A stretch of DNA of 64,000 nt from positions 2,976,001 through 3,040,000 of the forward strand of contig NZ_CP022098.1 of NCBI RefSeq assembly GCF_002305875.1. Reading direction: 5' to 3'. Numbering within the stretch: the stretch's first letter is position 1; the number at the start of each line of letters is the position of its first letter. The notes below the pieces were generated by a model, which made no database searches, was not told where the DNA came from, and worked only from the letters and a program-made list of their open reading frames with translations. Shown here piece after piece: positions 42,638 to 51,706 of the stretch. Both the position numbers and the translations under genes were made by a program. The DNA comes from Cystobacter fuscus. GTDB lineage: Bacteria; Myxococcota; Myxococcia; Myxococcales; Myxococcaceae.

Positions 42638-43951
42638 ATGACCGCTTCTGCTACCGACGCCGCCGCCCAGGATCTGCTGGCCTTCATCGATGCCTCGCCC
42701 ACGCCCTACCACGCCGTGGCCGAGGCGAGCCGCCGCCTCACCGCCCAGGGCTACCGTGCCCTGGACGAGCGCGAGCCCTGGGACTTGAAGCCCGGTGACA
42801 AGTTCTTCGTCACCCGGGGCGATACCAGCATCGCCGCCTTCCACCTGGGCCAGACGCCCGTGGACCGCGCGGGCTTCCGCCTCGTGGGGGCCCACACCGA
42901 CTCGCCCAACCTGCGCGTCAAGCCCCAGCCCCAGGCGGGTCGCGCCGGCTACCACCAGCTCGGCGTGGAGGTGTATGGCGGCGTGCTCTTCAGCACGTGG
43001 ATGGATCGCGACCTGTCGCTCGCCGGCCGCGTGGTGACGGCCCGGGACGGCAAGCTCGCGCACCACCTGGTGGACTTCCGCCGTCCGCTGCTGCGCATCC
43101 CCAACCTCGCCATCCACCTCAACCGCTCCGTCAACACCGACGGCCTCAAGCTCAACGCCCAGGAGCACCTGGTGCCGGTGCTCGCCCTGGAGCGCTCGGG
43201 GGCGGTGGACCTGAAGGCGCTGCTCGTCGAGGAGCTGGCGCGCCACTCCGTCCAGGCCAGCGCGGGAGACCTCCTCGGCTATGACCTGTGCCTCTACGAC
43301 ACGCAGCCCTCCACCCGCTCGGGCGCGTTCGGCGAGTTCCTCCATGCGCCGCGCCTGGACAACCTGGCCAGCAGCCACGCGGGCCTGTCCGCGCTGCTCG
43401 CCCTGGAGTCACCGGGGGCGGCCACCCGGGGCGTCGTCCTCTATGATCACGAGGAGTGCGGCAGCGTGAGCGCCCAGGGCGCCGCGTCCCCCTTCTTGAA
43501 GGATCTGCTCGAGCGCATCACCCATGCGCACTCGGATGGACGGCGGGACGCGTTCCACCGTGCCATGCGCCACTCCTTCCTGGTGTCGGCGGACATGGCG
43601 CACGCGGTGCACCCCAACTACGCGTCCATGCACGAGCCCAAGCACCAGCCGCTGCTGGGTGGGGGGCCCGTCATCAAGTCCAACGTCAACCAGTCCTACG
43701 CCACCGATGGCGAGACGTGGGCCTGGTTCGCGCTGTGCTGCCGGGAGGCGGGGGTGGTGCCGCAGAACTTCGTCACGCGCACGGACCTGGGCTGTGGCAG
43801 CACCATCGGTCCCATCTCCGCGGGCGAGCTGGGCATCCGCACCGTGGACGTGGGCAGCCCCATGCTCTCCATGCACTCCATCCGCGAGATGGCCGCCGCG
43901 GCGGACGTGGCGGCGATGATCTCCGTGCTGCGCCAGCACTACTCGCGCTGA
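42638..43951 (+). CDS. apeB: M18 family aminopeptidase
   Basis: A 437-residue zinc aminopeptidase that removes N-terminal, preferably acidic, residues. The metal and catalytic segments are clear: RLVGAHTDSPNLRVKP (first metal His), LYDHEECGSVSAQGA (catalytic Glu and metal Glu) and VGSPMLSMHSIREMAAAAD (last metal His). Length matches the bacterial family. There is no signal peptide, so it acts in the cytoplasm on peptides. It lies 66 bp after the lipoprotein gene and converges on the CRP-type regulator gene. Confidence 0.94.
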   Translation: MTASATDAAAQDLLAFIDASPTPYHAVAEASRRLTAQGYRALDEREPWDLKPGDKFFVTRGDTSIAAFHLGQTPVDRAGFRLVGAHTDSPNLRVKPQPQAGRAGYHQLGVEVYGGVLFSTWMDRDLSLAGRVVTARDGKLAHHLVDFRRPLLRIPNLAIHLNRSVNTDGLKLNAQEHLVPVLALERSGAVDLKALLVEELARHSVQASAGDLLGYDLCLYDTQPSTRSGAFGEFLHAPRLDNLASSHAGLSALLALESPGAATRGVVLYDHEECGSVSAQGAASPFLKDLLERITHAHSDGRRDAFHRAMRHSFLVSADMAHAVHPNYASMHEPKHQPLLGGGPVIKSNVNQSYATDGETWAWFALCCREAGVVPQNFVTRTDLGCGSTIGPISAGELGIRTVDVGSPMLSMHSIREMAAAADVAAMISVLRQHYSR

Positions 43952-43967
43952 GCGCGGGCCTCGGGGC

Positions 43968-44648
43968 TCAGTCGGCGTTGAGGCTCAGGTCCTCGGGATC
44001 CAACAGGGTGATGACGCCGTCCTCGTAGGTGAGCAGCCCCTCGCGCGCGTAGAAGCGCAGCCACCGGTTGGTGCTCTCGCGCGTGAGGCCGCACAGGTTG
44101 GCCAGCTCGCTCTGGGTCAGCCGGGAGGTGATGGCCACCCCCTGGGCGCCGGGCCTGCCCCGGCTCTGGGCCAGGTCCAACAGCACGCGCGCCAGCCGGG
44201 CCCGCGCATCCAGGAAGCTCGCGTCGTGCACCGCCCGGGTGACCCGCCGCACCAGCTGGCTCAGCTCGGCCAGCAGCTTGGGCATCACCTGGGGCCGCTC
44301 CTGGAGGAACTGCCGGAAGGCCTCTCGTTGGAGGCTCAACAGCTCCGTGTCCTTGCGCGCCACGGCGTCCGTGGAGCGGGGGGCGTCGTCGAGCAGGGAC
44401 AGCTCCCCGAAGGCGTCCCCCCGGCCCAACAGCGCCAGGGTGACCTCCTTGCCGTCCGCCGCGCTCAGGCGGATGGTCACCTCGCCCTCGTGGATGATGT
44501 ACAGGTCCGTGCCCATGTCCCCCCGGTGGAAGAGGACCTCCCCGGCGCCCAGACGTCGGGGCCGGAGCCGGGCGGAGAGCTGCTCCAGGTCACCCGGCTC
44601 CAGGGAGGAAAAGAGGGGAACCTGCGAGAGGAGTTCCGTGTAGGACAT
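43968..44648 (-). CDS. CRP/FNR family transcriptional regulator
   Basis: A 226-residue regulator. The cyclic-nucleotide-binding beta roll spans residues 12-125, with phosphate-binding-cassette-like GRGDAFGELSLLDDAPRST, close to the cAMP pocket consensus GE(L/I)SLL(D)xxPR(S/T). A long helix and a winged helix-turn-helix (SRLTQSELANLCGLTRESTN) follow. It lacks the cysteines of FNR iron-sulphur proteins. It is divergent from a class III adenylate cyclase gene across a 281-bp shared regulatory region, so it is probably a cAMP (or c-di-GMP-like ligand) reader coupled to that enzyme. Confidence 0.93.
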   Translation of the reverse strand: MSYTELLSQVPLFSSLEPGDLEQLSARLRPRRLGAGEVLFHRGDMGTDLYIIHEGEVTIRLSAADGKEVTLALLGRGDAFGELSLLDDAPRSTDAVARKDTELLSLQREAFRQFLQERPQVMPKLLAELSQLVRRVTRAVHDASFLDARARLARVLLDLAQSRGRPGAQGVAITSRLTQSELANLCGLTRESTNRWLRFYAREGLLTYEDGVITLLDPEDLSLNAD

Positions 44649-44929
44649 GGCGGTGCTGGATCCGGGAAGTGGGCGTGGGACGAATTCGTCCACCTGGAGC
44701 ATTCTTGCCTGGAGCGGGTGGACCAGACCAGGGGGCGCTCGCGCACTTGTCGGGTGGTCGCCGGTGCCTCGGCTGGCGAGGGCTCGAGGGAAACACACGG
44801 GCTCCGCGAGGACCGTGGGGTGGAGGACAGTCGGCTGAGCGGCGTGGGCTCCCCGCGCATTCCGGCACTGCGCGGGCACCCCAACTTGTCGGGTGGCCTG
44901 GGGTCCGGTGCTAGGATGCCGCACTCATC
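44649..44929. promoter_or_regulatory. Shared promoter region of CRP and adenylate cyclase genes
   Basis: The 281-bp divergent gap contains a perfect 13-bp direct repeat, ACTTGTCGGGTGG, at 44745-44757 and 44884-44896. Each copy is followed by CCGGTGC after a short gap. The repeats could be duplicated promoter or operator elements. No classical TGTGA-N6-TCACA CRP palindrome was found. Confidence 0.55.
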
Positions 44930-46540
44930 ATGCAGCTCATCGTGAATCCGGGACTGCTGGACGAGCGGGTCGTGGACCTGCCGGAAGGTGCCACCACCAT
45001 TGGCCGTACGCAGGAGAGCACCCTGTGTGTGTTGCACATGAGCCTGTCGCGGCGGCACGCGCGGCTCGAGCGCCAGGGGACGCGTGTCCTGCTGACGGAC
45101 CTGGACAGCAAGAACGGGACGTTGGTGGACGAAGTGCGTCTGGAGAAGTTCACGCCTCGTGAGCTGAAGGAAGGCGAGTCCTTCCGGTGTGGCGAGGTGC
45201 GGTTCACGCTGGTGTCCCCGGTGGGGAGCGTGCCGCTGGCGCCCACGCAGGTGCAGCCGCTGAACACCCGGTTCTCCCCCGCGGCCATGGACGAGCTGCT
45301 CGAGCGCGTCCCCGAGTCCTCGTCGGGCTCGGCGCTCCGGGTGAAGCGCGCGTCGCACGAGAACCGGGCCAACGAGAAGCTCCAGGTGTTGCTCAAGGTG
45401 AGCCAGTTGCTGTCCTCGCCCGGGCAGATCGAGACGCTGCTCGAGCGCATCCTGGACCTGGTCTTCCAGATCATGGAGGTGGACCGGGTGGCCATCCTGC
45501 TGGTGGATCCCTCCACCGGAGCGCTGCGGCCGCGGGTGGCGCGGGTGTCCACGGGCGAGGCGCCCGCGGGGGCGTTCTACAGCCAGCGCATCGTCGACTA
45601 CGTGCGCACCCACAGCGTGGCGGCGCTCTTCTCGGACGCGTGGATGGATCCCCGGCTCAACGACGCCGCCTCGGTGGTGTTGCAGTCCATCCGGGCGTCC
45701 ATGTGCGCCCCCCTCAAGCCCCGCGACGAGGTGCTGGGCGTGTTGTACGTGGACAACCTGTCGCGCGCCGACGGCTTCAGCCAGGAGGATCTGGAGTTCC
45801 TCACCGCCTTCGCCAACCAGGCCGCCATCGCGCTGGACAACTCGCTGCTGGCGCAGAAGCTGGCGGAAGAGGCCGTGATGCGCAACGCCTACGCGCGCTT
45901 CTTTCCCCCCGCCACGCTCAAGAAGCTGAGCATGGCCCGGGGCGGCCCGCTGGAGACGATCGAGACCGAGGTGACGGTGCTCTTCTCGGACATCAGCGGC
46001 TTCACCGCGCTGTCCTCGTCGCGCGAGCCCCGGCAGGTGGTGGATCTGCTCAACGACTACTTCCCGGTGATGGCGGACATCGTCTTCCGGCACGAGGGGA
46101 CGCTGGAGAAGTACATCGGAGACGCGTTGATGGCGGTGTGGGGCGCGCCCTTCGCGCATCCGGATGACGCGACGCGGGCGGTGCGCGCGGCCGTGGAGAT
46201 GCAGCGGGCCCTGGCGGGATTGAACGCGCGCTGGCGCGAGCGGGGCTGGCCCGAGCTGCGCATCCACGTGGGGCTGAACACGGGCCGGGTGGCGGCGGGC
46301 AACATCGGCTCCGAGCAGTACTTGCAGTACGCCACCATCGGTGACGCCACCAACGTCGCCAGCCGGGTGTGCTCCGTGGCGGCCGAGGGGCAAATCATCA
46401 TGAGCCAGGCGACCTTCGAGCGTTGGCTCGAGCGCGACTGGTCCGTCACCCCCCTGCCTCCCACTCCCGTGAAGGGCAAGCCGGAGCCCCTCACGCTCTA
46501 CCGGGTGGAGTGGAACGTCCCGCCGCTCGAGTGGTCCTGA
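44930..46540 (+). CDS. Adenylate cyclase with FHA and GAF domains
   Basis: A 536-residue signalling enzyme. Residues 1-95 are an FHA domain (GRTQESTLCVLHMSLSRRHA, LDSKNGTLVD). Residues about 140-310 are a GAF domain (LLSSPGQIETLLERILDL, FANQAAIALDNSLLAQKL). Residues about 325-515 are a class III nucleotide cyclase with both metal Asp motifs (VLFSDISGFTALS and YIGDALMAVWGAP) and the VGLNTGRVAAGNIGS segment. It should make cAMP in response to phosphoprotein binding and a GAF ligand. The gene is divergent from a CRP-type regulator, forming a self-contained signal-producer and reader pair. Confidence 0.94.
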   Translation: MQLIVNPGLLDERVVDLPEGATTIGRTQESTLCVLHMSLSRRHARLERQGTRVLLTDLDSKNGTLVDEVRLEKFTPRELKEGESFRCGEVRFTLVSPVGSVPLAPTQVQPLNTRFSPAAMDELLERVPESSSGSALRVKRASHENRANEKLQVLLKVSQLLSSPGQIETLLERILDLVFQIMEVDRVAILLVDPSTGALRPRVARVSTGEAPAGAFYSQRIVDYVRTHSVAALFSDAWMDPRLNDAASVVLQSIRASMCAPLKPRDEVLGVLYVDNLSRADGFSQEDLEFLTAFANQAAIALDNSLLAQKLAEEAVMRNAYARFFPPATLKKLSMARGGPLETIETEVTVLFSDISGFTALSSSREPRQVVDLLNDYFPVMADIVFRHEGTLEKYIGDALMAVWGAPFAHPDDATRAVRAAVEMQRALAGLNARWRERGWPELRIHVGLNTGRVAAGNIGSEQYLQYATIGDATNVASRVCSVAAEGQIIMSQATFERWLERDWSVTPLPPTPVKGKPEPLTLYRVEWNVPPLEWS

Positions 46541-46546
46541 GGGGCT

Positions 46547-48454
46547 TCACCCCACGGAGGTGAGCACCTCGCGGGTGATCTCCAGCAGCGTGCGCGCGTT
46601 GAAGGGCTTCTCCACCCGGCGGTTGGGCACCCGCTCGAGGAAGGCCTTCGCCTGCGGGGTGAAGGCGCCTCCGGTGAGGAAGATGACCCGGCCGGTGAGC
46701 TCCGGCCGCAGCCGGTGCAGCGCCGCGTGGAAGTCCATCCCGTTCATCCGCGGCATCATCAAGTCACACAGGATGAGATCGAAGCGCTCGCCGGCCTCCA
46801 GCCGGGGCAGCACCTCGGCCGCCAGCGTGGTGAACACCACGTCGTGGTGCGGCCGGAGGATGCGCTCGAGCGCCGAGCACAACAGGGGCTCGTCGTCGAT
46901 GACCAGCACGCGGCCCCGCGGCCCTCCGCTGTACTCCGGCACGGGCTCGAGCAGCGCGGGCACGATGGGCTCGCGCGACGAGGGCATCAGCACCTGGAAG
47001 GTGGTGCCCCGGCCCAGGTCGCTGAACACGTGCAGCTCCCCGCCCATGGCGGTGATGAGGTTGTGGCAGATGGACAGGCCCAGGCCCGTGCCCACGCCGG
47101 GCGGCTTGGTGGTGAAGAAGGGATCGAAGATGCGGCCCATCAGCTCCGGGGCGATGCCCGCTCCGGTGTCGGCGATCTCCACCGCCACCTGACCGCTCGC
47201 GTCCAGGCGCGTGGTGACGCGGATCTCGTGCTGCTCCGCGTCCCCATCCGAGGGCAGCGACTGCACGGCGTTGACCAGCAGGTTGAGGAACACCTGGCCC
47301 AGGCGCGACTCGTTGCCATGGATCGGGGGGACGTCCTCCCCGTAGTTCTTCACCAGCTTCGCCCGGTGGCGGATCTCCGCGGCCGCCAGGTTGAGCGTGG
47401 AGTCCAGCACCTTGCGCACGTTCACCGCGTGGAACTGCTCGGCGGTCGACTCGCGCGAGAACGTCTTGAGATCGCCGACGATGGTCTGCACCCGCTCGGC
47501 CCCATGCAGCGCCTCGCCGAGCGCCGTGCTCACGGGCTGGAGCACCCCGGGCGCGCCCCGCGAGAGCTGCCGCGACAGCTCGCCATGGGCATAGCCGAGG
47601 TTGGCCAGCACGTACGCCAGCGGGTTGTTGATTTCGTGCGCCACGCCGGCCGCCAGCGTGCCCACCGACGCCATGCGGTCGGCCAGCTGCAGCCGCGCCT
47701 GCATCAGCTTGCGCTCGGTGACGTCCGGGAACAGCGTGACGATGTGCGGCGTGCCCGCGTACTCGGCGATGCCCACGTAGACGAGCACGTCGCGCAGCTC
47801 TCCGCTCTTGGTGCGCACGCGCGACTCCACCCCGCGCACCATGCCCTGCTCGCGCATGCGCGCCGCCAGTCGCTCCTGCTCGATGGGTGATTCCCACAAG
47901 TCCAGGTCGCGCGCCGTGCGCCAGAGCATCTCCTCGCGCGAGTAGCCGAACAGCCGCGTGAAGGCCTCGTTCACCTCGACGAAGGCATTGCCCTCGCGCG
48001 TGGTGATGCAGGTGGCCAGGGGGCTCTCGCGCAGCAGCACCGCGCACAGCCCATCCAGCTCGAAGTTCTCCGGCAGGGGCGCGGGCCGCTCGGCCAGGCG
48101 GCGCTCGGCCAACTGCAGCCGGAGCATCGCCGCCGTCTCGTTCAGGGGCAGCAACAGGAAGTCGTCCACCCCGGCGTCGATCATCGACGCGAGCCCCTCG
48201 AGCTGCTCGGGGCGGGCCACCAGCAGGATGGCGGCCTGGGCCCCGCTGGGAGAGGCCCGGAGCGCGCGCACGAGCACGATGCGGTCTCCCTCGTCATCCA
48301 TCCCCAGGAGCACCAGGGGGAAGGGGGACTGGCGGAAGGCGGCGATGGCGGCCTCGTCGTCACTTCGACGGGTGGGCGTCATCCCGAGCTGGCGCACCAA
48401 CAGCTCCACGGACGACAGATCGATGCTCGCGGATGGAACCAGCAAGGCCCTCAT
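46547..48454 (-). CDS. Hybrid sensor histidine kinase
   Basis: A 635-residue cytoplasmic kinase. Residues 1-120 look like a degenerate receiver (ALLVPSASIDLSSVELLV, FPLVLLGMDDEGDR) with no clear phospho-Asp. A PAS domain follows (ATCITTREGNAFVEVNEAFT, RLFGYSREEMLW). The HisKA box is GVAHEINNPLAYVLANL, the ATPase has EIADTGAGIAPEL and GVGTGLGLSICHNL, and a true receiver closes the protein (VLVIDDEPLL, FDLILCDLMMPRMNG). No membrane helix is present. Signals presumably enter through the PAS domain. It converges on the cyclase gene with a 6-bp gap; a partner response regulator is not adjacent. Confidence 0.94.
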   Translation of the reverse strand: MRALLVPSASIDLSSVELLVRQLGMTPTRRSDDEAAIAAFRQSPFPLVLLGMDDEGDRIVLVRALRASPSGAQAAILLVARPEQLEGLASMIDAGVDDFLLLPLNETAAMLRLQLAERRLAERPAPLPENFELDGLCAVLLRESPLATCITTREGNAFVEVNEAFTRLFGYSREEMLWRTARDLDLWESPIEQERLAARMREQGMVRGVESRVRTKSGELRDVLVYVGIAEYAGTPHIVTLFPDVTERKLMQARLQLADRMASVGTLAAGVAHEINNPLAYVLANLGYAHGELSRQLSRGAPGVLQPVSTALGEALHGAERVQTIVGDLKTFSRESTAEQFHAVNVRKVLDSTLNLAAAEIRHRAKLVKNYGEDVPPIHGNESRLGQVFLNLLVNAVQSLPSDGDAEQHEIRVTTRLDASGQVAVEIADTGAGIAPELMGRIFDPFFTTKPPGVGTGLGLSICHNLITAMGGELHVFSDLGRGTTFQVLMPSSREPIVPALLEPVPEYSGGPRGRVLVIDDEPLLCSALERILRPHHDVVFTTLAAEVLPRLEAGERFDLILCDLMMPRMNGMDFHAALHRLRPELTGRVIFLTGGAFTPQAKAFLERVPNRRVEKPFNARTLLEITREVLTSVG

Positions 48455-48713
48455 GCGATCCTTCTCGAGGGGAGGGTGACGTCCTCGGGGACGGCGCGTT
48501 GGCTGCGCGCGCCCTCCGTCCTATCACGAGCGGGAATCCGCCTGGAGAGGGGTCGAGCGAGCGTGCGCCCGGAAGTTGCCGCGGCGCGTCGGCTCCGGAG
48601 GGCTCCCGCCGGGAGTTGCCCTTGACAGGGGCCGCCCATGAGCACTGTTGAAAAGCTCGCGGATTCGGGCACCTGGCCTCGCTACTTCCTGGCGATGATT
48701 CCCCCGCGCCCAG
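48455..48713. other. Intergenic region before the duplicated cassette
   Basis: This 259-bp gap upstream of the sensor kinase gene ends exactly where the duplicated segment begins (48714). It should hold the kinase promoter. No gene, RNA or clear promoter was recognised. Confidence 0.45.
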
Positions 48714-48724
48714 CCCCGAGCCGG

Positions 48725-49513
48725 TCACGACTCCGGAGGCGGGCTGTCGAGGCCCCTTAGCTGCTCCTCGGCCGCCTCTCGGTATCGCGGCACGATCTCC
48801 ACGGCCAGCACGTCACGCATCTGCTGGCGGGCGCCTTCGATGTCACCCGAGTCCCGGAGGCTCGTCATCCGGTACATCGAGCGCAGGAATCGACTTTGGG
48901 CATCCCGGAAGCGAGAGAGAATCATCCCCATCAGGGCCTCGGCGCCATCCGGACTCTTCAGGGATTCTTCCGTCTCGGCCTCGCCGATGGCTGCCGTGGG
49001 GGCGGTCTGGCGTAGGAGGGCGCGCAAGTCGTCGGTGAGTTCCAGGGCGTGCCCCTGCTGAACGCGCTGGGAGAGGGCGGCGAGCTGCGGCCGGTCGGGC
49101 AGGTCCGGATTGAGCCGCCCGGTTGCGAACACGTTTGCAAGCCCGGTGAATTGATCGAGCAGGGTTTCGGCCTGCTCCCGGTAGAGGGGGACAACCTCCA
49201 CGGCGAGTACGTCATGCATGAGCTGCCGCGCCCCGTCGAGATCGCCCGCGTCCCGTAGTTCGTATGCTCGGTTTCGGGCCCTGCTGAGTCGCCGCGACCC
49301 CTCCCCGATACGGTGACGAATCTCCTTTAGCAGAGTCGTTGCGGTGGGCAGGCTGCGCAGAGCATCTTCCGCGTCCTGCTCGCTGATGGCCACCTCTCGG
49401 GCGCTCTTGATCAGCAGGGCCCGGGTATCTTCCGAAAGCTCCAGCGTCTCGCTATGTTCCAGTACTCTCTGAGCCAAATCCCGAATGCGGTCCCAGTTGA
49501 TTTCGTCGGACAC
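48725..49513 (-). CDS. DUSAM-domain protein, copy A
   Basis: A 262-residue protein made of two related halves, each with LSxDxRALLxxxA and a later GDxxGARQxMxDVLAVEVVPxYR segment. These are DUSAM domains, a family described from Stigmatella and Myxococcus with no known function. It has no signal peptide or membrane helix and is mostly helical. It follows the Cys-rich lipoprotein gene by 11 bp on the minus strand. Compared with copy B at 51720-52508, the first 55 and last 100 residues are almost identical, while residues about 78-105 differ strongly. Confidence 0.85.
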   Translation of the reverse strand: MSDEINWDRIRDLAQRVLEHSETLELSEDTRALLIKSAREVAISEQDAEDALRSLPTATTLLKEIRHRIGEGSRRLSRARNRAYELRDAGDLDGARQLMHDVLAVEVVPLYREQAETLLDQFTGLANVFATGRLNPDLPDRPQLAALSQRVQQGHALELTDDLRALLRQTAPTAAIGEAETEESLKSPDGAEALMGMILSRFRDAQSRFLRSMYRMTSLRDSGDIEGARQQMRDVLAVEIVPRYREAAEEQLRGLDSPPPES

Positions 49514-49524
49514 GGCTTCTCACC

Positions 49525-49977
49525 TTATTTCCGGGGTTTGCACATATCTTCGGGCCATTCATGCTGCCCTTCGCAACGGCGCAGGCAGTCGTGGCAATTG
49601 CCCATCCAGCGGTCGTTTATGCAATCGTTATAGTACCTGATGCACTCCTGTTTCCATTCGGGAAGGGACTTGTTGTTGGCGAAGTCGTCAACATCGGAGC
49701 CGGTGCGCACAGCCCGGAGCACCTGATCAACCTCGGATTGCGTGGCTCCACAAGCGCCTACCGGGTCGTGTGGGTGTTTCTTGATGCAGCAGACCATCGT
49801 TGAGTCGCCGGGGCGGCAGTCCATCGTGGCCGCTTGCGCCAAACGTGTGGGGTGCTTCGACGTGCAGTGCGTCTCACTGGAACAGGTGGAGTGCGCCCTA
49901 CTGGCCGAGCAACCGGACGCGAACAGTCCCCAAAGCAGGGAAGCGCCCAGGAACACAGCGGAAGTCAAGTGTTTCAT
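49525..49977 (-). CDS. Cysteine-rich lipoprotein, copy A (intact)
   Basis: A 150-residue lipoprotein: signal MKHLTSAVFLGASLLWGLFA and lipobox ASGC (C23). The mature part contains about thirteen cysteines, including MVCCIKK, KQECIRYYNDC and GNCHDCLRRCEGQHEWP, so it is likely held by several disulphides in the periplasm or on the surface. No family with known function was recognised; the C-terminal CLRRCEGQ-EWP pattern recurs in myxobacterial hypothetical proteins. It heads a two-gene minus-strand operon with the DUSAM gene and is divergent from the DUF2381 gene. Confidence 0.82.
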   Translation of the reverse strand: MKHLTSAVFLGASLLWGLFASGCSASRAHSTCSSETHCTSKHPTRLAQAATMDCRPGDSTMVCCIKKHPHDPVGACGATQSEVDQVLRAVRTGSDVDDFANNKSLPEWKQECIRYYNDCINDRWMGNCHDCLRRCEGQHEWPEDMCKPRK

Positions 49978-50077
49978 ACGGCCCAAGCTAGAATAGTCTC
50001 TTTTCGAGATGCTACGACGGGCCCTCGCACGGGAGGCTGGCCGCTCGCGCCCCTTATCTGGTAGGTTGACTCGCGAT

Positions 50078-51034
50078 ATGCGGAACTTCTTACCTCTCTG
50101 GTCTGCCCTGCTGTTCGTCCTCATGGCATCTGTGGCCATGGCGAAGGAACGCGAGCCAGTCTCTCGGAACCTCTACCTTTCGAACAGCCCAAGGGACGAA
50201 GTACGCCCGGTGTATGTCGCGGGTGAGATGGTCACCGTTCTCCGGTTCCAGCAACCCTGCACCGAGGCAGGAACGAAAATGCTGGGCTGGGAAGGTCGAT
50301 TCGAGCCTGTGGTGTGTGTCGACAAGAGAGTGCTTATAGAGCCGCATCAGGATCTCAAACCAGAGGATCGATTCCTCCTGCTGGTGACGCTTGCGGACGG
50401 GAAAGAACTGCCCTTTACCGTGACGGCACGTGAGGAGCGGTTTGATCATCAGGTGAGCGTGTTCCTGGACCTTGAGACCCCGGAGGCAGCTCGCAGGCGA
50501 CTGGCAGATGCCTACGTCAGGGAGCGCACGCTCGAAGAGGAAAACGAACGACTCCGAAAAGAGCAAGCTTCTACTCGTCACGCCTACGCATCACTACTGG
50601 CCAGCGGCGAAGCGAAAAACACGCCATTTCGTCGCGAGAGCAAGTGGCGTGTTGAGCTTGGGGGCGCCGTGGTTGATATCTATATCTATTCTGCCAGGAA
50701 AATGCAGAAAGCGGCTGTCCTGTTTCATGTGACCAATAGTCAGTTGGACGTGCCATGGAGGCTGAAGGAAGTCCAGCTATCGGCCATGCTCAGCAGGCAA
50801 TCCTACGAAGAGTCTGTGCGAACAGGCGAGAAAAAGGAGCTTGCCCTACGCACGAGTCGCGACGAAATTCAGCCAGGGGAATCAGGCTATATTGCTGTCG
50901 TTGCGGACAAGAGTGCTTTTACTTCGAAAGATGGGCCGGTTCATCTTGTTCTTGAGTTGTTCCGGCACGATGGTCTTCAGCAAGCCGTTGTTTTCCTGGA
51001 TCATCGGATTGTTGAGGAGAAGGAGACGCATTGA
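50078..51034 (+). CDS. DUF2381 family secreted protein, copy A
   Basis: A 318-residue protein with a Sec signal (MRNFLPLWSALLFVLMASVAMA). The mature part, LRFQQPCTEAGTKMLGWEGR through LIEPHQDLKPEDRFLLLVTL, then a coiled linker (RERTLEEENERLRKEQ) and a second beta-rich half (AAVLFHVTNSQLDVPWRL, ISRDEIQPGESGYIAVVAD-like end), matches DUF2381, a paralogous family expanded in Myxococcus xanthus and relatives. Function is unknown; members are often beside Ser/Thr kinase genes. It is followed by the small lipoprotein gene with a gap of 2 bp. The equivalent copy B is only moderately similar. Confidence 0.85.
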   Translation: MRNFLPLWSALLFVLMASVAMAKEREPVSRNLYLSNSPRDEVRPVYVAGEMVTVLRFQQPCTEAGTKMLGWEGRFEPVVCVDKRVLIEPHQDLKPEDRFLLLVTLADGKELPFTVTAREERFDHQVSVFLDLETPEAARRRLADAYVRERTLEEENERLRKEQASTRHAYASLLASGEAKNTPFRRESKWRVELGGAVVDIYIYSARKMQKAAVLFHVTNSQLDVPWRLKEVQLSAMLSRQSYEESVRTGEKKELALRTSRDEIQPGESGYIAVVADKSAFTSKDGPVHLVLELFRHDGLQQAVVFLDHRIVEEKETH

Positions 51035-51036
51035 CC

Positions 51037-51525
51037 ATGCCTGTGAAGAAGCCCCTTGCGCTCCCTACTGTTTTCTTGCTGCCTTTGATCGCTGCCTGCC
51101 TGCCTGCTGGCGTGTCGCTGCGTTCTGATGGCAGTCCCGGTCCGGAGAAATGCTCCGAAAAAGCGTTGGAGGTCATGCGCATTCTGCGGATGCGTGTGGG
51201 TGATGCGGCTGACGCGCACCTTGACGCGAATCAGATAGATGCAAGTCCCGTCATCGTTTACGACGGTCCGCTTGAAAGCTACTTGACCGAATCGCTTGGT
51301 ACGCTCGAACCTGGAACTCGCCTTTACGGGCAAGCGTGGACCGGAGGGTTTCAGGTCGTCGTCCGGTACTATGAGGCGCACCCTCCAGATGGCGACAAGG
51401 TTCCAATCTGCGCGGTCGCTCGGCTCGGTCGCGGCCAGATGCGGAAGAAGCCCGAGTCCAAGCCGGGAAGCGCCCTCCTCGAACATGGCGCGGTGTCGGT
51501 TTTCGTGGTCGATTCGTTCCGGTGA
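51037..51525 (+). CDS. Small lipoprotein, copy A
   Basis: A 162-residue protein whose signal ends in a lipobox-like IAAC (MPVKKPLALPTVFLLPLIAAC). The mature part begins VSLRSDGSPGPEKCSEKALE, has IVYDGPLESYLTESLGTLEP and a beta-rich region (RLYGQAWTGGFQVVVRYYEA) ending SVFVVDSFR. The ATG at 51037 is used; a TTG at 51031 that overlaps the DUF2381 stop has better spacing to AAGGAG and may be the true start. It is coupled to the DUF2381 gene in both copies, so the two probably act together. Function unknown. Confidence 0.8.
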   Translation: MPVKKPLALPTVFLLPLIAACLPAGVSLRSDGSPGPEKCSEKALEVMRILRMRVGDAADAHLDANQIDASPVIVYDGPLESYLTESLGTLEPGTRLYGQAWTGGFQVVVRYYEAHPPDGDKVPICAVARLGRGQMRKKPESKPGSALLEHGAVSVFVVDSFR

Positions 51526-51556
51526 GTCCCACCCGAGCGCTCCGGCCAGAGGGACA

Positions 51557-51706
51557 TCATTGCAGCTAGGCCTTGGGCGCCGCCCGGTATGCCAGGGCGG
51601 ACTGGGCCTGTTGGACGCTGGGACAGCCGGGGCGCTCGCGGATGAGGCGCTCGGCGGTGTGGGCATACAGACGGTAGCATGAGGCCGCGTCCCCCTGGTA
51701 GTTCAC
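51557..51706 (-). pseudogene. Relic of the trypsin-like protease gene
   Basis: Reading leftward, the minus strand encodes NYQGDAASCYRLYAHTAER, then LIRERPGCPSVQ joined to QAQSALAYRAAPKA, a stop (TAG), and LQ with a second stop. It matches the last 90 residues of the intact protease at 56296-57282, with about 35 codons deleted in the middle and the penultimate TAC codon changed to TAG. Its right end coincides with the junction of the two cassette copies, so it is the cut end left by the duplication. Confidence 0.85.
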
